Part shown: positions 12,465 to 22,400 of the stretch, one piece after another | Numbering within the stretch: position 1 is the stretch's first letter | Layout of the letters: every line of letters starts with the position of its first letter | Assembly (NCBI RefSeq): GCF_024868665.1 | Contig: NC_079897.1 | Span: 183,570 to 247,569 of the forward strand | Length of the DNA stretch: 64,000 bases | Direction: 5' to 3' | Source: Triplophysa rosa | Lineage: Eukaryota > Chordata > Actinopteri > Cypriniformes > Nemacheilidae | The notes under the pieces: model-generated | What the model was told of the DNA's origin: nothing | Databases searched by the model: none | The model's input: only the letters and a program-made list of their open reading frames with translations | Program-made: the position numbers and the translations under genes

Positions 12465-12690
12465 CCTCGGGTTTGACTCGTTCGTTCACGACGTGACAGC
12501 TTCGTAAGATAAACCAATGCAGTCAGAGCCGGAAAGAGAATTGACTAGTTCACCTCTCGAGTCTTCGGGTTCGAGTCGTTCGTTCATCACGTGACAGCCC
12601 CCTACGCTTTACCAATGCAGTCAGAGCCGGAAAGAGAATTGATTAGTTCACCTCTCGAGTCTTCGGGTTCGAGTTGTTCGTTCTTTTGTC
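12465..12690. repeat. 98-bp direct repeat, about 2.3 copies
   Basis: Units start at 12465, 12563 and 12661 with CCTCGGGTTTGACTCGTTCG or a close variant. Each full unit contains CGTGACAGC and CAATGCAGTCAGAGCCGG. It lies inside the foldback element and shares GTTCGTTCA words with the degenerate repeat at its left end. Confidence 0.8.
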
Positions 12691-12802
12691 ACAGGACCCA
12701 TAGAATGTTGCACAATGCGCATGCGCGACTGGACGAATCACTCCCCGAGACGACTCGTTCTTCCCGAGTCACATTAAAGATTCGTTCAAAATGAACGAGA
12801 TA

Positions 12803-13222
12803 CAATATAAGCATATGACATGATATGTACTTTAATCTGTGTCCCTGTTGGTTATGGTGAGAGAGTGACTGACGCGATCGTTTGTTTCGCTTACAAATAT
12901 AAACATAAGCCTATACATGCGCATCAAACGCGTGCAGTGTACGCGATGCGGTGCTGCGCGTCTCGGCCGATGTGTGAAGCCAAGCTGGAAAGCGATAACT
13001 TTGCTATGGTTTTGTTACAACTGTAAAAAAATGTGAACGAATTTAAAGAGACGTTCAGAACAACTTAGCCACACCGCACGCGTCAGATGCGCGTTTTCAC
13101 AGTATTGTTATAGGCTTATGTTTATATTTATAAGCGAAAACAAACGCGTCAGTCACTCTCTCACCATAACCCATGGGGACACAGATTAAAGTACATATCA
13201 TGTTATATGCTTATATTGTATG
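12803..13222. repeat. inner palindrome of about 420 bp
   Basis: The left arm from CAATATAAGCATATGACATG is mirrored by the right arm ending CATGTTATATGCTTATATTG. The arms are about 115 bp with few mismatches and include GGTGAGAGAGTGACTGACGCG. Weaker pairing (CGCGTGCAG / CGCACGCGT) continues into the loop. It is asymmetrically placed within the larger foldback element and may be a separate insertion. Confidence 0.75.
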
Positions 13223-13729
13223 CATCTTGTGAGGGGGAAACGATCGTGGATGGTACACAGGCAGTCTATGCGTGCTGCTCAGGGCTCACGCCACGCGTAG
13301 ACTCTGCTCACGCATGCAGTGTGAAACAGACACGCATCTACTCCTAATGCAAGATGAGCCCGTTTCAACTTTATTAACAAAATGTGGCTTTTGAACCTTA
13401 ATCAATGAAAATGCGCTGTATATCACATATGCATGTCCTTTCTCATTGAGCATCCTGGATATCTTGATTGACAGGAGTTTCATCCAATCAGCAGTAGCTA
13501 TCCCATTTCAACAAAATACCTACCTTCTCCGGTTTGACTGATTTGTCGTTTTGCTTTCTGACTTGTCGATGTGGTTTCTGACTTATTTTGTTTCTCGAAT
13601 TGTTGTTGTGTTTTAAGATTTGCTATTCGGTTTTTAGATTTGATATTGCGTTTTCAGATTTTTTATTTTGGATTTTGCTTTTAGTTTTGCGATTTGTTGT
13701 TTTGTTTTGCACTTCCCGGCCACCGTAAG

Positions 13730-14010
13730 AAACAATTCACATACGCGTTTATACTTTCCATTCACATTTTCGTAATGTATAGGTGGCGGTGGTAAATATA
13801 TTTTATATAAATGCTTTTAAAATTTGTATGGTCAAATCTGATTTCTCTTAACTAGAAGTCAAGAAAACACAACCCGACAGAAATGAAAAGATAAAAAAGG
13901 TTTTATTTAAAACAATGTATAAAAACAACCATGTACACACACACACACACACAAGAGCAAAATGATTTCTGTCCATAAGTGCAAAATTCATGATAAAAAC
14001 ACCCCGCCGG
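13730..14010 (-). other. fbxo43 3' UTR and short spacer
   Basis: No coding potential. The stretch from the fbxo43 stop down to the foldback element holds a CA tract (13935-13952). Around 13890-13905 it reads GGTTTTATTT on the plus strand, which gives an AATAAA poly(A) signal on the minus strand. The 3' UTR therefore probably ends within about 150 bases of the stop. Confidence 0.5.
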
Positions 14011-16094
14011 TCAGAGTCTCCTGATGTTGCGTTTGCTCCGAGCGCTGCCGGGCAGCACATCCCTGCGGCTCCTGCGTCTGGCGGACAGGTGAGCGCAGTC
14101 TCTCGAGCCGTGAAATGCACACAAACATGACACACAGAAACGAAAACTGCAGTCGGTCCAGCTGCACAGACCTTCACCCCGCAGAGAGTGACAGCGAGCC
14201 GGATGCTGACAGCGTGGACACGGCTTCAAATATTCATCATTAAACAGAGTTTGAGCCACCTGATGGACGGACGGACACAGAGCGACACACACATTGAAGC
14301 TGCCGTGAAAACGTATTTCTGACAGTTAAAATTCAAGGAGAAAAAACACTGCGTTTTATCATTCAATAGTTTTCAAGACAGTCACTGATAAAGATAAAGT
14401 AGAGTTCGTGTAAGGTGAGAAGAACATGATGTTGTGTCACACACACCTGCAGGAACTCCATGCGTTTGGTGCTGAAGTGCGTCTCTGTGTGGTGTTGGGT
14501 GGGAGTGTGGGGTGTGTGTGGAGTTCTGGCCTGAGCCTGGACGCTGCTCAGAGCCGATCGACAGCTCAACATCAGCCTGGTGTCAGCATCCCCCACGTGC
14601 GGCGTTCTACCAGCCTACAGAGAGACACACGGTCAGAGACGAGCGACCGCACCCAACAGTGTTTATGTCACATCTTACCTCTAGAGCGACCTTCATCTCT
14701 CTGATGTGACATCTTCTCCTGTACGAGGCTTTTTTATCCTCAGAGATGACATCATTCCAGTCATCAGACACCAGAGCAAACCTGCGAACAATAACACGTC
14801 AAGACTGATGTTCGCGCGAACGAAACACAGACATCTGAAGCGAGTTTGCTCACCCGTAGACGTCCGCAGCCGACAGAAGACTCAGAATCGCACTCAGAAT
14901 GTGTCGCAGGTTTCTCATCGTGAGTTCTGTAATGATGTCCACTCGGTCCAGGCCCATCTTCCGCCCAATGAGTCCGGACAGAGGCAGACGGCTTCTGACG
15001 GCTCCGTCTTCCTCGGACACGCGCAGCAGCTCCTCTAAACTGGTTTGCTGATGTAGCACACGCGTGCTGCAACGACTGATGGCGTGAACCACCTGCAGCG
15101 CCGGAGTCAGAGACAGGTCCTGCATCTTTAGCGCGGCAGAACCCAGCGGGGTTTTGTCCAGAAACACCTCGTCCTTGCTCGCGTGGGCATCTGACTCTCC
15201 CCGGCCCACCCGCTGGTCTCTGGGCACGTCCTCCGACTGCGAACCCCCCTCTCGGAGAGTGGACAGACGTCTCTGTCTCTCCAGCCGTGAGCGTCTCCTC
15301 TCTTTACCGCCTGAGGACAGCGGCAGCACCAGCTCCTGGAAAGATCCATCGTGATCCACAGAGTCATCGTGTGATTTGTCCAGACCCATGGAACTGAAGC
15401 CGCTGTCCTCCGAGGCCGGTGTCAGGGTCAGCGAGGGAGTGTCCAGGACGTTCAGTGTCTGCTTTTCAGCCCTCAAAGGGGACTGGAAGGGGTCACCCAT
15501 CAGTGGCATGAGGTCATTGGTTTGTGGAGATGCGGGAAGACCAGCGATGATACTTTCATCAAGATCTGGTTCAACGAGAGGGTTCTGATCCAGCACGTGA
15601 CCTGCGCTCCTGCCGGTCTCCAGGGTTGAAGTAATGACCTGAGAGAACAGAAGACGGCGCTTTCGACACGAGAAATCCACATCATCTGCTTTTAAAGTGC
15701 TGTAGGTCAAAGGTCCAGTTGGGCTGATGTCTGGAGAGTCGAAGCTGTCGTCTCTGTGGCTCACGAGATCTGAAGTCTCTCCAGGTGTAGCGATGCCGCT
15801 CTTACTCCCGTCCGAGAGCGGGCGGGACATGAGCAGGCGCCGGCGGAGCGAAACATCCTTTCTCTTGATCTTGGGAGTCTCGCACCAGTCCGGTTGGACC
15901 GGCGGTTCCCTCGGCGACACTTTAACGTCCTTTAACCGTTTCTGGTCTTTTCTGTGTTCTCGGTTCTCTTTGGTGCCGCTGAAACGGGCCGTCCGGACGT
16001 CTATTCTGGGAGACTGATGGCGGTCCATACAGGAGCCACAGGTCTGATACTTCGCAGTCTGAAAATGATCAGACGTCCCCTGTGTCCTCTCCAT
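14011..16094 (-). CDS. fbxo43: F-box only protein 43 (Emi2/Erp1), APC/C inhibitor, 586 aa
   Basis: Emi2 holds vertebrate eggs at meiotic metaphase II by inhibiting the anaphase-promoting complex. Four coding exons (14854-16094, 14679-14781, 14447-14614, 14011-14259) sum to 587 in-frame codons including stop. A perfect beta-TrCP phosphodegron DSGFSS lies at residues 230-235. An F-box spans the first exon junction ([19 protein letters not shown] then FALVSDDWN). The C-terminal zinc-binding region has the family cysteines (PCPRCQ...[14 protein letters not shown]...C), and the protein ends in Arg-Leu, the RL tail that docks on the APC/C. I chose ATG 16094 because it is the first in-frame ATG of the exon; an upstream non-coding exon is likely. 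It is divergent to spag1, about 1.4 kb from start to start, and adjacent to rgs22 as in human. Confidence 0.92.
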
Positions 16095-16294
16095 GATCCT
16101 CAGCTGCTCTTTATCAAACACTTAATGGGCCCAAAACCGCTGTCAGCCTACAAATACAAACACATGACGTCATGACAGTTATTGCTGTTGATCAAATTCA
16201 TTCAACTTACCCACAATTAATAATGTAGTGGAAAATTTTAAATAGTTGACAATTAGCGTTAATAAAGCCGTTTTGACTACAGCTATCGGTTACT

Positions 16295-16308
16295 GTTGCT
16301 ATGGTGAC
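16295..16308 (+). promoter_or_regulatory. RFX X-box-like motif between fbxo43 and spag1
   Basis: The sequence is GTTGCTATGGTGAC, a strong match to the RFX X-box form GTTGCCATGGCAAC. It lies about 200 bp upstream of the proposed fbxo43 ATG and 1.15 kb upstream of the spag1 ATG. Which gene it serves is not determinable from sequence. Confidence 0.45.
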
Positions 16309-16589
16309 ACGCTCAGCGCTTTCCCTCCTTTCCATTCAAACTTTGCGCCGATTTAAATGCTAGTGCACGACACAGTGACTGTGCGCGCGCATGGTGGGTC
16401 ACACACAGAACAGCAACAGAGTTTATATGAAGCAGATTGCGCTTTAAACACTTGTAGAAACGCACGCGCGTCGCCTCGGTGCTGACAGAAACACAGAAAT
16501 GCGCTAAAATAAGAATTGAAACCGATAAACCTCCGTCAAAACACAAACACACACAGTAACATCACTGTCGTCCCATCACGCCTCACTCA

Positions 16590-16660
16590 TAAAACACACC
16601 GGAAGTAGAGTGCCTCGACTACGACACATTTAACAATAAACTAACGTGTAAATGGACAGA
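16590..16660. promoter_or_regulatory. candidate fbxo43 promoter with ETS site
   Basis: ACACCGGAAGTAG at 16596-16608 is a consensus ETS-family site (CCGGAAGT). The surrounding 16370-16660 stretch is CpG-rich compared with its surroundings and lies upstream of fbxo43. A 35-base AG...GT-bounded stretch at about 16687-16722 on the minus strand could be a 5' non-coding exon. Confidence 0.35.
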
Positions 16661-16730
16661 AAAGCTCGTGAATGAAAGGGTTACTCACGCGCGAGCGATC
16701 AGTGCTTCATGCTGCTGCCGCTCCTGAGGG

Positions 16731-16761
<31 letters not shown>

Positions 16762-17279
16762 CGCTCATCAGCAGATCAACGAGGCTCCACCTTTCAAATT
16801 TCGAGCCCATTTCGCTGATTGGATGCGGATTTAAAGAGTCTCTAAAAAAACTGTTAAACCACTGAACATGTTTTAGAATAAAAAATATACAGTGAAAATA
16901 GATCAATATTATCAATGTCAAATAAATATAATCAAATCATTTAAAGCACGTTTTGTGATCTTCAGCATAATGGTTTTGTGAGATTAATAGGGCAAACATT
17001 TCAATGGAACATCACAGTACTAACAAAAAACATGCATGTATAAACAAATTACAAAACAAAGAAAACTCATCGAATAAACTGAATTATTTGTGACAGGTGT
17101 CAGAGGTCAGAAGAATGATTTATTTAATGTATTAATGAAACTGGCGAACTTAAATAGATTTAATAAAAAAATGAAATGTTAACTTTATTTTAGTTTTTTA
17201 TTGTTGTAAAATGAAATGTCTAATAATCTCTGTCTGTAAGCACCGCCCATGTCGTGATGTAACAGTTGAACGTGTTTGT

Positions 17280-17293
17280 GTTGTTATGGAAAC
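17280..17293 (+). promoter_or_regulatory. RFX X-box-like motif in the spag1 promoter, first copy
   Basis: GTTGTTATGGAAAC fits the RFX X-box pattern and lies 163 bp upstream of the spag1 ATG in this copy. An identical copy is at 18860-18873 in the duplicated block. SPAG1 is needed to assemble axonemal dynein arms, and RFX factors commonly drive such genes, so the placement is sensible. Confidence 0.5.
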
Positions 17294-17455
17294 CGGGCGC
17301 GTGCACAGACGTTAGAGTCTAACAACAGAGACCCTGGCGGATATTTCTTGTGGTTTGGTGAGTGAAATCTGAATGAACGGAAAGAATTCAAGCTCAATGA
17401 CCATCGGAAAGTGATTGTGTTGTGTGTGTTTATGTGATGTGTGACGTCAGGTGTG

Positions 17456-17592
17456 ATGAGCGCTCACGCTGTTTCGTCTCTGTTGGCTTCGGGTTCGAGC
17501 TGCAGCTCTGTTCCTGTGGAGCATCTGGACTACGACTTCATCCAGAGCTGCTCAGACCTTAAACATCTCGAGCGAATCCTGAACGTTCTGAG
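17456..17592 (+). CDS. spag1: spag1 exon 1, duplicate copy
   Basis: The sequence is identical in reading to the exon at 19036-19172: it opens MSAHAVSSLLASG and ends HLERILNVLR before the donor GTGAGA. Because the second copy is the one contiguous with exon 2, this copy is either an assembly artefact or a genuine duplicated first exon. Confidence 0.8.
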
Positions 17593-17599
17593 GTGAGAT

Positions 17600-17605
17600 G
17601 AGACC

Positions 17606-17636
<31 letters not shown>

Positions 17637-17637
17637 G
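17600..17637. repeat. (CTGT)n microsatellite, both haplotype copies
   Basis: About eight CTGT units follow the spag1 exon 1 donor and recur at 19180-19217. The hairpin element is inserted at the 3' edge of this tract. Confidence 0.9.
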
Positions 17638-18303
17638 TTACGGCATACATATTAGGACATCGTCAGACCTCAGCGTCAGTACTCGGGTATCAGATTAAAC
17701 GGCATCGCGCCTCAGTAGTACGGCATACATATTAGGACATCGTCAGACCTCAGCGTCAGTACTCGGGTATCAGATTAAACGGCATCGCGCCTCAGACAAA
17801 AAGGCATCAGTTCTCAACAAAACAGCGTCGGGGCTAAGGTCTCGACCAATCAGGCAACAGGCAAAACGGCCTCAGACTAAAAAGCATCAGCTCTCGCGCA
17901 ACAAGGCATCAGGCGAAACGGCCTCAGACTAAAAAGCATCAGCTCTCGCGCAACAAGGCATCAGGCGAAACGGCCTCAGACTGAAAGGCATCAGATGACT
18001 CTAGAAGTGGCCACGCCCCCCCTCCCGCATGACGTCAATGCCGCAAACTCTTTTTGAGCAGCACTTTTACGGCAGACAGACAGGTACACGCGAAAGGTAG
18101 GATGTCCACGAGTTTTTAATAGTTTTAATCGTTACACTTTTACTGCCGTAAAAGTGCTGCTCAAAAAGGGTTTGCGGCATTGACGTCATGCGGGAGGGGG
18201 GGCGTGGCCACTTCTAGAGTCATCTGATGCCTTTCAGTCTGAGGCCGTTTCGCCTGATGCCTTGTTGCGCGAGAGCTGATGCTTTTTAGTCTGAGGCCGT
18301 TTN

Positions 18304-18310
18304 CTGAGGG

Positions 18311-18341
<31 letters not shown>

Positions 18342-19185
18342 CGCTCATCAGCAGATCAACGAGGCTCCACCTTTCAAATTTCGAGCCCATTTCGCTGATT
18401 GGATGCGGATTTAAAGAGTCTCTAAAAAAACTGTTAAACCACTGAACATGTTTTAGAATAAAAAATATACAGTGAAAATAGATCAATATTATCAATGTCA
18501 AATAAATATAATCAAATCATTTAAAGCACGTTTTGTGATCTTCAGCATAATGGTTTTGTGAGATTAATAGGGCAAACATTTCAATGGAACATCACAGTAC
18601 TAACAAAAAACATGCATGTATAAACAAATTACAAAACAAAGAAAACTCATCGAATAAACTGAATTATTTGTGACAGGTGTCAGAGGTCAGAAGAATGATT
18701 TATTTAATGTATTAATGAAACTGGCGAACTTAAATAGATTTAATAAAAAAATGAAATGTTAACTTTATTTTAGTTTTTTATTGTTGTAAAATGAAATGTC
18801 TAATAATCTCTGTCTGTAAGCACCGCCCATGTCGTGATGTAACAGTTGAACGTGTTTGTGTTGTTATGGAAACCGGGCGCGTGCACAGACGTTAGAGTCT
18901 AACAACAGAGACCCTGGCGGATATTTCTTGTGGTTTGGTGAGTGAAATCTGAATGAACGGAAAGAATTCAATCTCAATGACCATCGGAAAGTGATTGTGT
19001 TGTGTGTGTTTATGTGATGTGTGACGTCAGGTGTGATGAGCGCTCACGCTGTTTCGTCTCTGTTGGCTTCGGGTTCGAGCTGCAGCTCTGTTCCTGTGGA
19101 GCATCTGGACTACGACTTCATCCAGAGCTGCTCAGACCTTAAACATCTCGAGCGAATCCTGAACGTTCTGAGGTGAGATGAGACC

Positions 19186-19216
<31 letters not shown>

Positions 19217-19460
19217 GTTACGGCATACATATTAGGACATCGTCAGACCTCAGCGTCAGTACTCGGGTATCAGATTAAACGGCATCGCGCCTCAGTAGTA
19301 CGGCATACATATTAGGACATCGTCAGACCTCAGCGTCAGTACTCGGGTATCAGATTAAACGGCATCGCGCCTCAGACAAAAAGGCATCAGTTCTCAACAA
19401 AACAGCGTCGGGGCTACGGTCTCGACCAATCAGGCAACAGGCAAAACGGCCTCAGACTAA
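18304..19460. repeat. second copy of the duplicated 1.6 kb block
   Basis: It starts immediately after the N with CTGAGGGAAACAG and repeats the 16724 block. This copy continues uninterrupted through a full hairpin element into spag1 exon 2, so it is the better-assembled of the two. Confidence 0.85.
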
Positions 19461-22400
19461 AAAGCATCAGCTCTCGCGCAACAAGGCATCAGGCGAAACG
19501 GCCTCAGACTGAAAGGCATCAGATGACTCTAGAAGTGGCCACGCCCCCCCTCCCGCATGACGTCAATGCCGCAAACTCTTTTTGAGCAGCACTTTTACGG
19601 CAGACAGACAGGTACACGCGAAAGGTAGGATGTCCACGAGTTTTTAATAGTTTTAATCGTTACACTTTTACTGCCGTAAAAGTGCTGCTCAAAAAGGGTT
19701 TGCGGCATTGACGTCATGCGGGAGGGGGGGCGTGGCCACTTCTAGAGTCATCTGATGCCTTTCAGTCTGAGGCCGTTTCGCCTGATGCCTTGTTGCGCGA
19801 GAGCTGATGCTTTTTAGTCTGAGGCCGTTTTGCCTGTTGCCTGATTGGTCGAGACCGTAGCCCCGACGCTGTTTTGTTGAGAACTGATGCCTTTTTGTCT
19901 GAGGCGCGATGCCGTTTAATCTGATACCCGAGTACTGACGCTGAGGTCTGACGATGTCCTAATATGTATGCCGTACTGTGTGCGTTTACTGTGTATCAGT
20001 GTTCACGAGTGCTGGTGTTGCTCAGGTCCAGACAGGAGGGGTTTTACCCTCATCTGATTGACTTCTGTGAGAAACACATGGAGGAACTGGACCCAAAGAA
20101 CCGGTTCCTGTGGAAGGAGAAGCCAGCGGCCACAGCGGCCTGTTTCTCCTCAGAGGAATGGAGTGACATCACTGAAGAGCTCCAGGTGCACACACACACC
20201 AACAGATTTACAGCAGAAACATCTTCTTAACTCCATAAATATTCACTTAAGATTGGAATGTTACAATGGAAAACGGTTTCTTCTTCATTTGCTTTACTGA
20301 CATCAGCTGTGGATCTATTAAAAGAATCACGGTCTCCAAAAGAATCTCTGCAGAACGTCTGGGCACGTATTCATGAAAAATCTTGTGAAAGAGTTGCTCC
20401 TAGTGACGAAATTCTAAGAAATTCATAGAAATGTGGGCGTTTCCCCTTAAAATGACAGAAAAGATCCTAGTAAAGAAAAAAGTCATTCATGAAGCATCTT
20501 AACCCTTAAAAGATCTCAAGGTCCAGAATTGTTAGGAGTCGTGAGGAGGACTTTTAAGAGACTTAAGAGTTTCTTTAGCGACAAAAACACATTCGATTGT
20601 GCAGTGATGGTGTTTGTGACCGATCTTGTTATAGAGACACGCTAACATCTAGACATAGCGCCAGAAATAGAAGTAATCACTACATTAACTACATTAACAT
20701 ATTCGGCAACTGGACGAAGTACAAACTACGCTTTGGTTCTGTCCCAATCTTCTGTAAGCAAAGTGATAAACGAAGAATTACTTTATACATTAATACATTA
20801 TTGTGTTGTTGTTCATTTCCTATCAAATACGTTAGTATGACTTTAACAGCATGGTAAATAAAAAGAAAGACTATACATTAATACAGTATATACTGTATAT
20901 ACACACACACACACCCCGCCTCCTCACTAAGATAGAAGTTTTGTTTTTTCCTTGCTCAAAGTTGCTCTCAGATTGGTCCTGAATCGCTTTTAATCGAAGA
21001 CTCCTACGGAGAAGTTTTTAAGCTAAATGAAGAGCTTTCTGAGAGGATTCTAAGAAGCTTTAAGAATACGGCCCTGATGTTTGGCACGACATGAACTAGT
21101 TGAGTTAGATCTGTTGTGCTTCTGCTCATGTCACAGGAGTGGGAGACAAACATCAGAATGAATGAAGTCAAACTGAGCGGCAGCTCAATGTTCTGTGATG
21201 CTGACAGTGTTCCTGCCATTCGCTGCTCAAAGACACTTCAGGTACACACAGAGACTCTACACAACACATCTCACACATCTCATACCAACAATTCCTCAAT
21301 CATTCCTGTAGGAAAACATCAGGAGTGAGGTGAAGAAGCACAAGACGGCATCTGTCCCGCGTGCTTACCGAGACTGGGACAGGTCAGTGTGCGTGTGTGT
21401 GTGTTCTGTTGTGTGCGGGTCACTGATGTGATTTTGTGTGTTTTCCTGTGACAGGTTTGATGTGGAGAAGGAATGTGCTAAAATAGATGAGTGTGACATG
21501 AATCCCCCTGCGGTTATCACCCGTCCAGCCCCCCAAGACTTCAAACACACAATAAACAGCGCAGGTTAAAGAAGTCACATTAAAGAAATCTTCAGCGTGA
21601 AGTTCTAGCATCAGACATCAAATAAAGAGAAAACTCCCACCATCATGATGAGTGTAGTTTGTGTTGTTTCTTCAGCTCTGAGGGATCAGGAGAAAGACGC
21701 TCTTGCCTGCCGAGAGAAAGACAAAGGCAATGAATCTTTCAGGAGTGGAGATTATGAGGAGGCTGTAGTCTGTTACACAAGGTATAAAGACAAATGATGT
21801 CTTGTTTATGTAAAGCGCTTTGAATGAAAGAGTCTGCTGAATGAAGAAGTGTGTGTGTGCGCGCGCGCGCGTGTGTTGATGTATGTGTGTGTGTGTGTGT
21901 GTGTGTTGATGTGTGTGCGTGTGTGCAGGAGTTTGTCTCTGGTACCCTCAGCGGCAGCGTTTAATAACCGCGCTCAGACTCACATCAGACTTCAGCGCTG
22001 GTCCGCGGCTCTGAGCGATTGTCAGGCGGTTTTACAGCTGGAACCAGACAATGTCAAAGGTGAGAAACACTCACAGCAGTTTCCACAACGCCACTGACAT
22101 GAACCACAGACATGTTTGTGCGATCCAATATTTGTGTTTGTGTAGCCCTGTTGCGTCGTGCCACCGTACACAAACATATGGGTCACTTGCAGGAATCTCG
22201 TGATGATCTGCTGAAAGAGCCACACAACACAACAGCTCAGGTAAACACAAACACCATGAACAATAATACATGTCATAACTCACAGAGGACACGTGATGGC
22301 GCTCTGTGTTGAGGAACCTGTGTGACCTTCAGAAAGTCCTGATGGAGGTCACAGAGACCGCAGCACAGACTCATCAGCAGAAACACAGAGCGGGCCGCAA

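Larger units (their letters stand above)
10680..13725. mobile_element. 3.05 kb foldback-type element with about 300-bp inverted termini
   Basis: The left arm (10680 to about 11000, beginning CCGTGGCCGAGAAGTGC) and the right arm (about 13449-13725, ending GCACTTCCCGGCCACCG) are inverted repeats that differ mainly by small deletions. Each arm contains short sub-repeats of the type ACAAGTCAGAAA and ends internally in GGATATCTTGATTGACAGG. A TA dinucleotide flanks both ends (10678-10679 and 13726-13727), a possible TA target duplication. The interior holds a LINE fragment, a 98-bp tandem repeat and a second palindrome, but no transposase, so it is non-autonomous. It fills almost the whole gap between the rgs22 promoter and the fbxo43 3' end. 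Confidence 0.8.
16724..18302. repeat. first copy of a duplicated 1.6 kb block, ends at an N
   Basis: The block 16724-18302 reappears from 18304 with an offset of 1580 bases. I noticed only isolated single-base differences (for example AAGCTC versus AATCTC near 17391/18971) plus one extra 51-bp unit near 17900. It contains a (GA)n tract, the spag1 promoter, exon 1 and most of the hairpin element. The single N at 18303 marks the join. This is most simply two haplotypes placed in tandem by the assembler. Confidence 0.85.

Noticed and set aside
16685..16921. A 78-residue minus-strand frame upstream of fbxo43, ending in a possible short exon
   Set aside because: Most of it is a translated (GA)n tract. 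Only a 35-base AG-GT segment could be a 5' exon, with no family resemblance (it is not polr2k).
17639..19975. A CRISPR-like array, because of regularly recurring 51-bp words
   Set aside because: The repeats are palindromic arms of a transposon-like hairpin with no unique spacers, no cas genes, and a eukaryotic intronic location.
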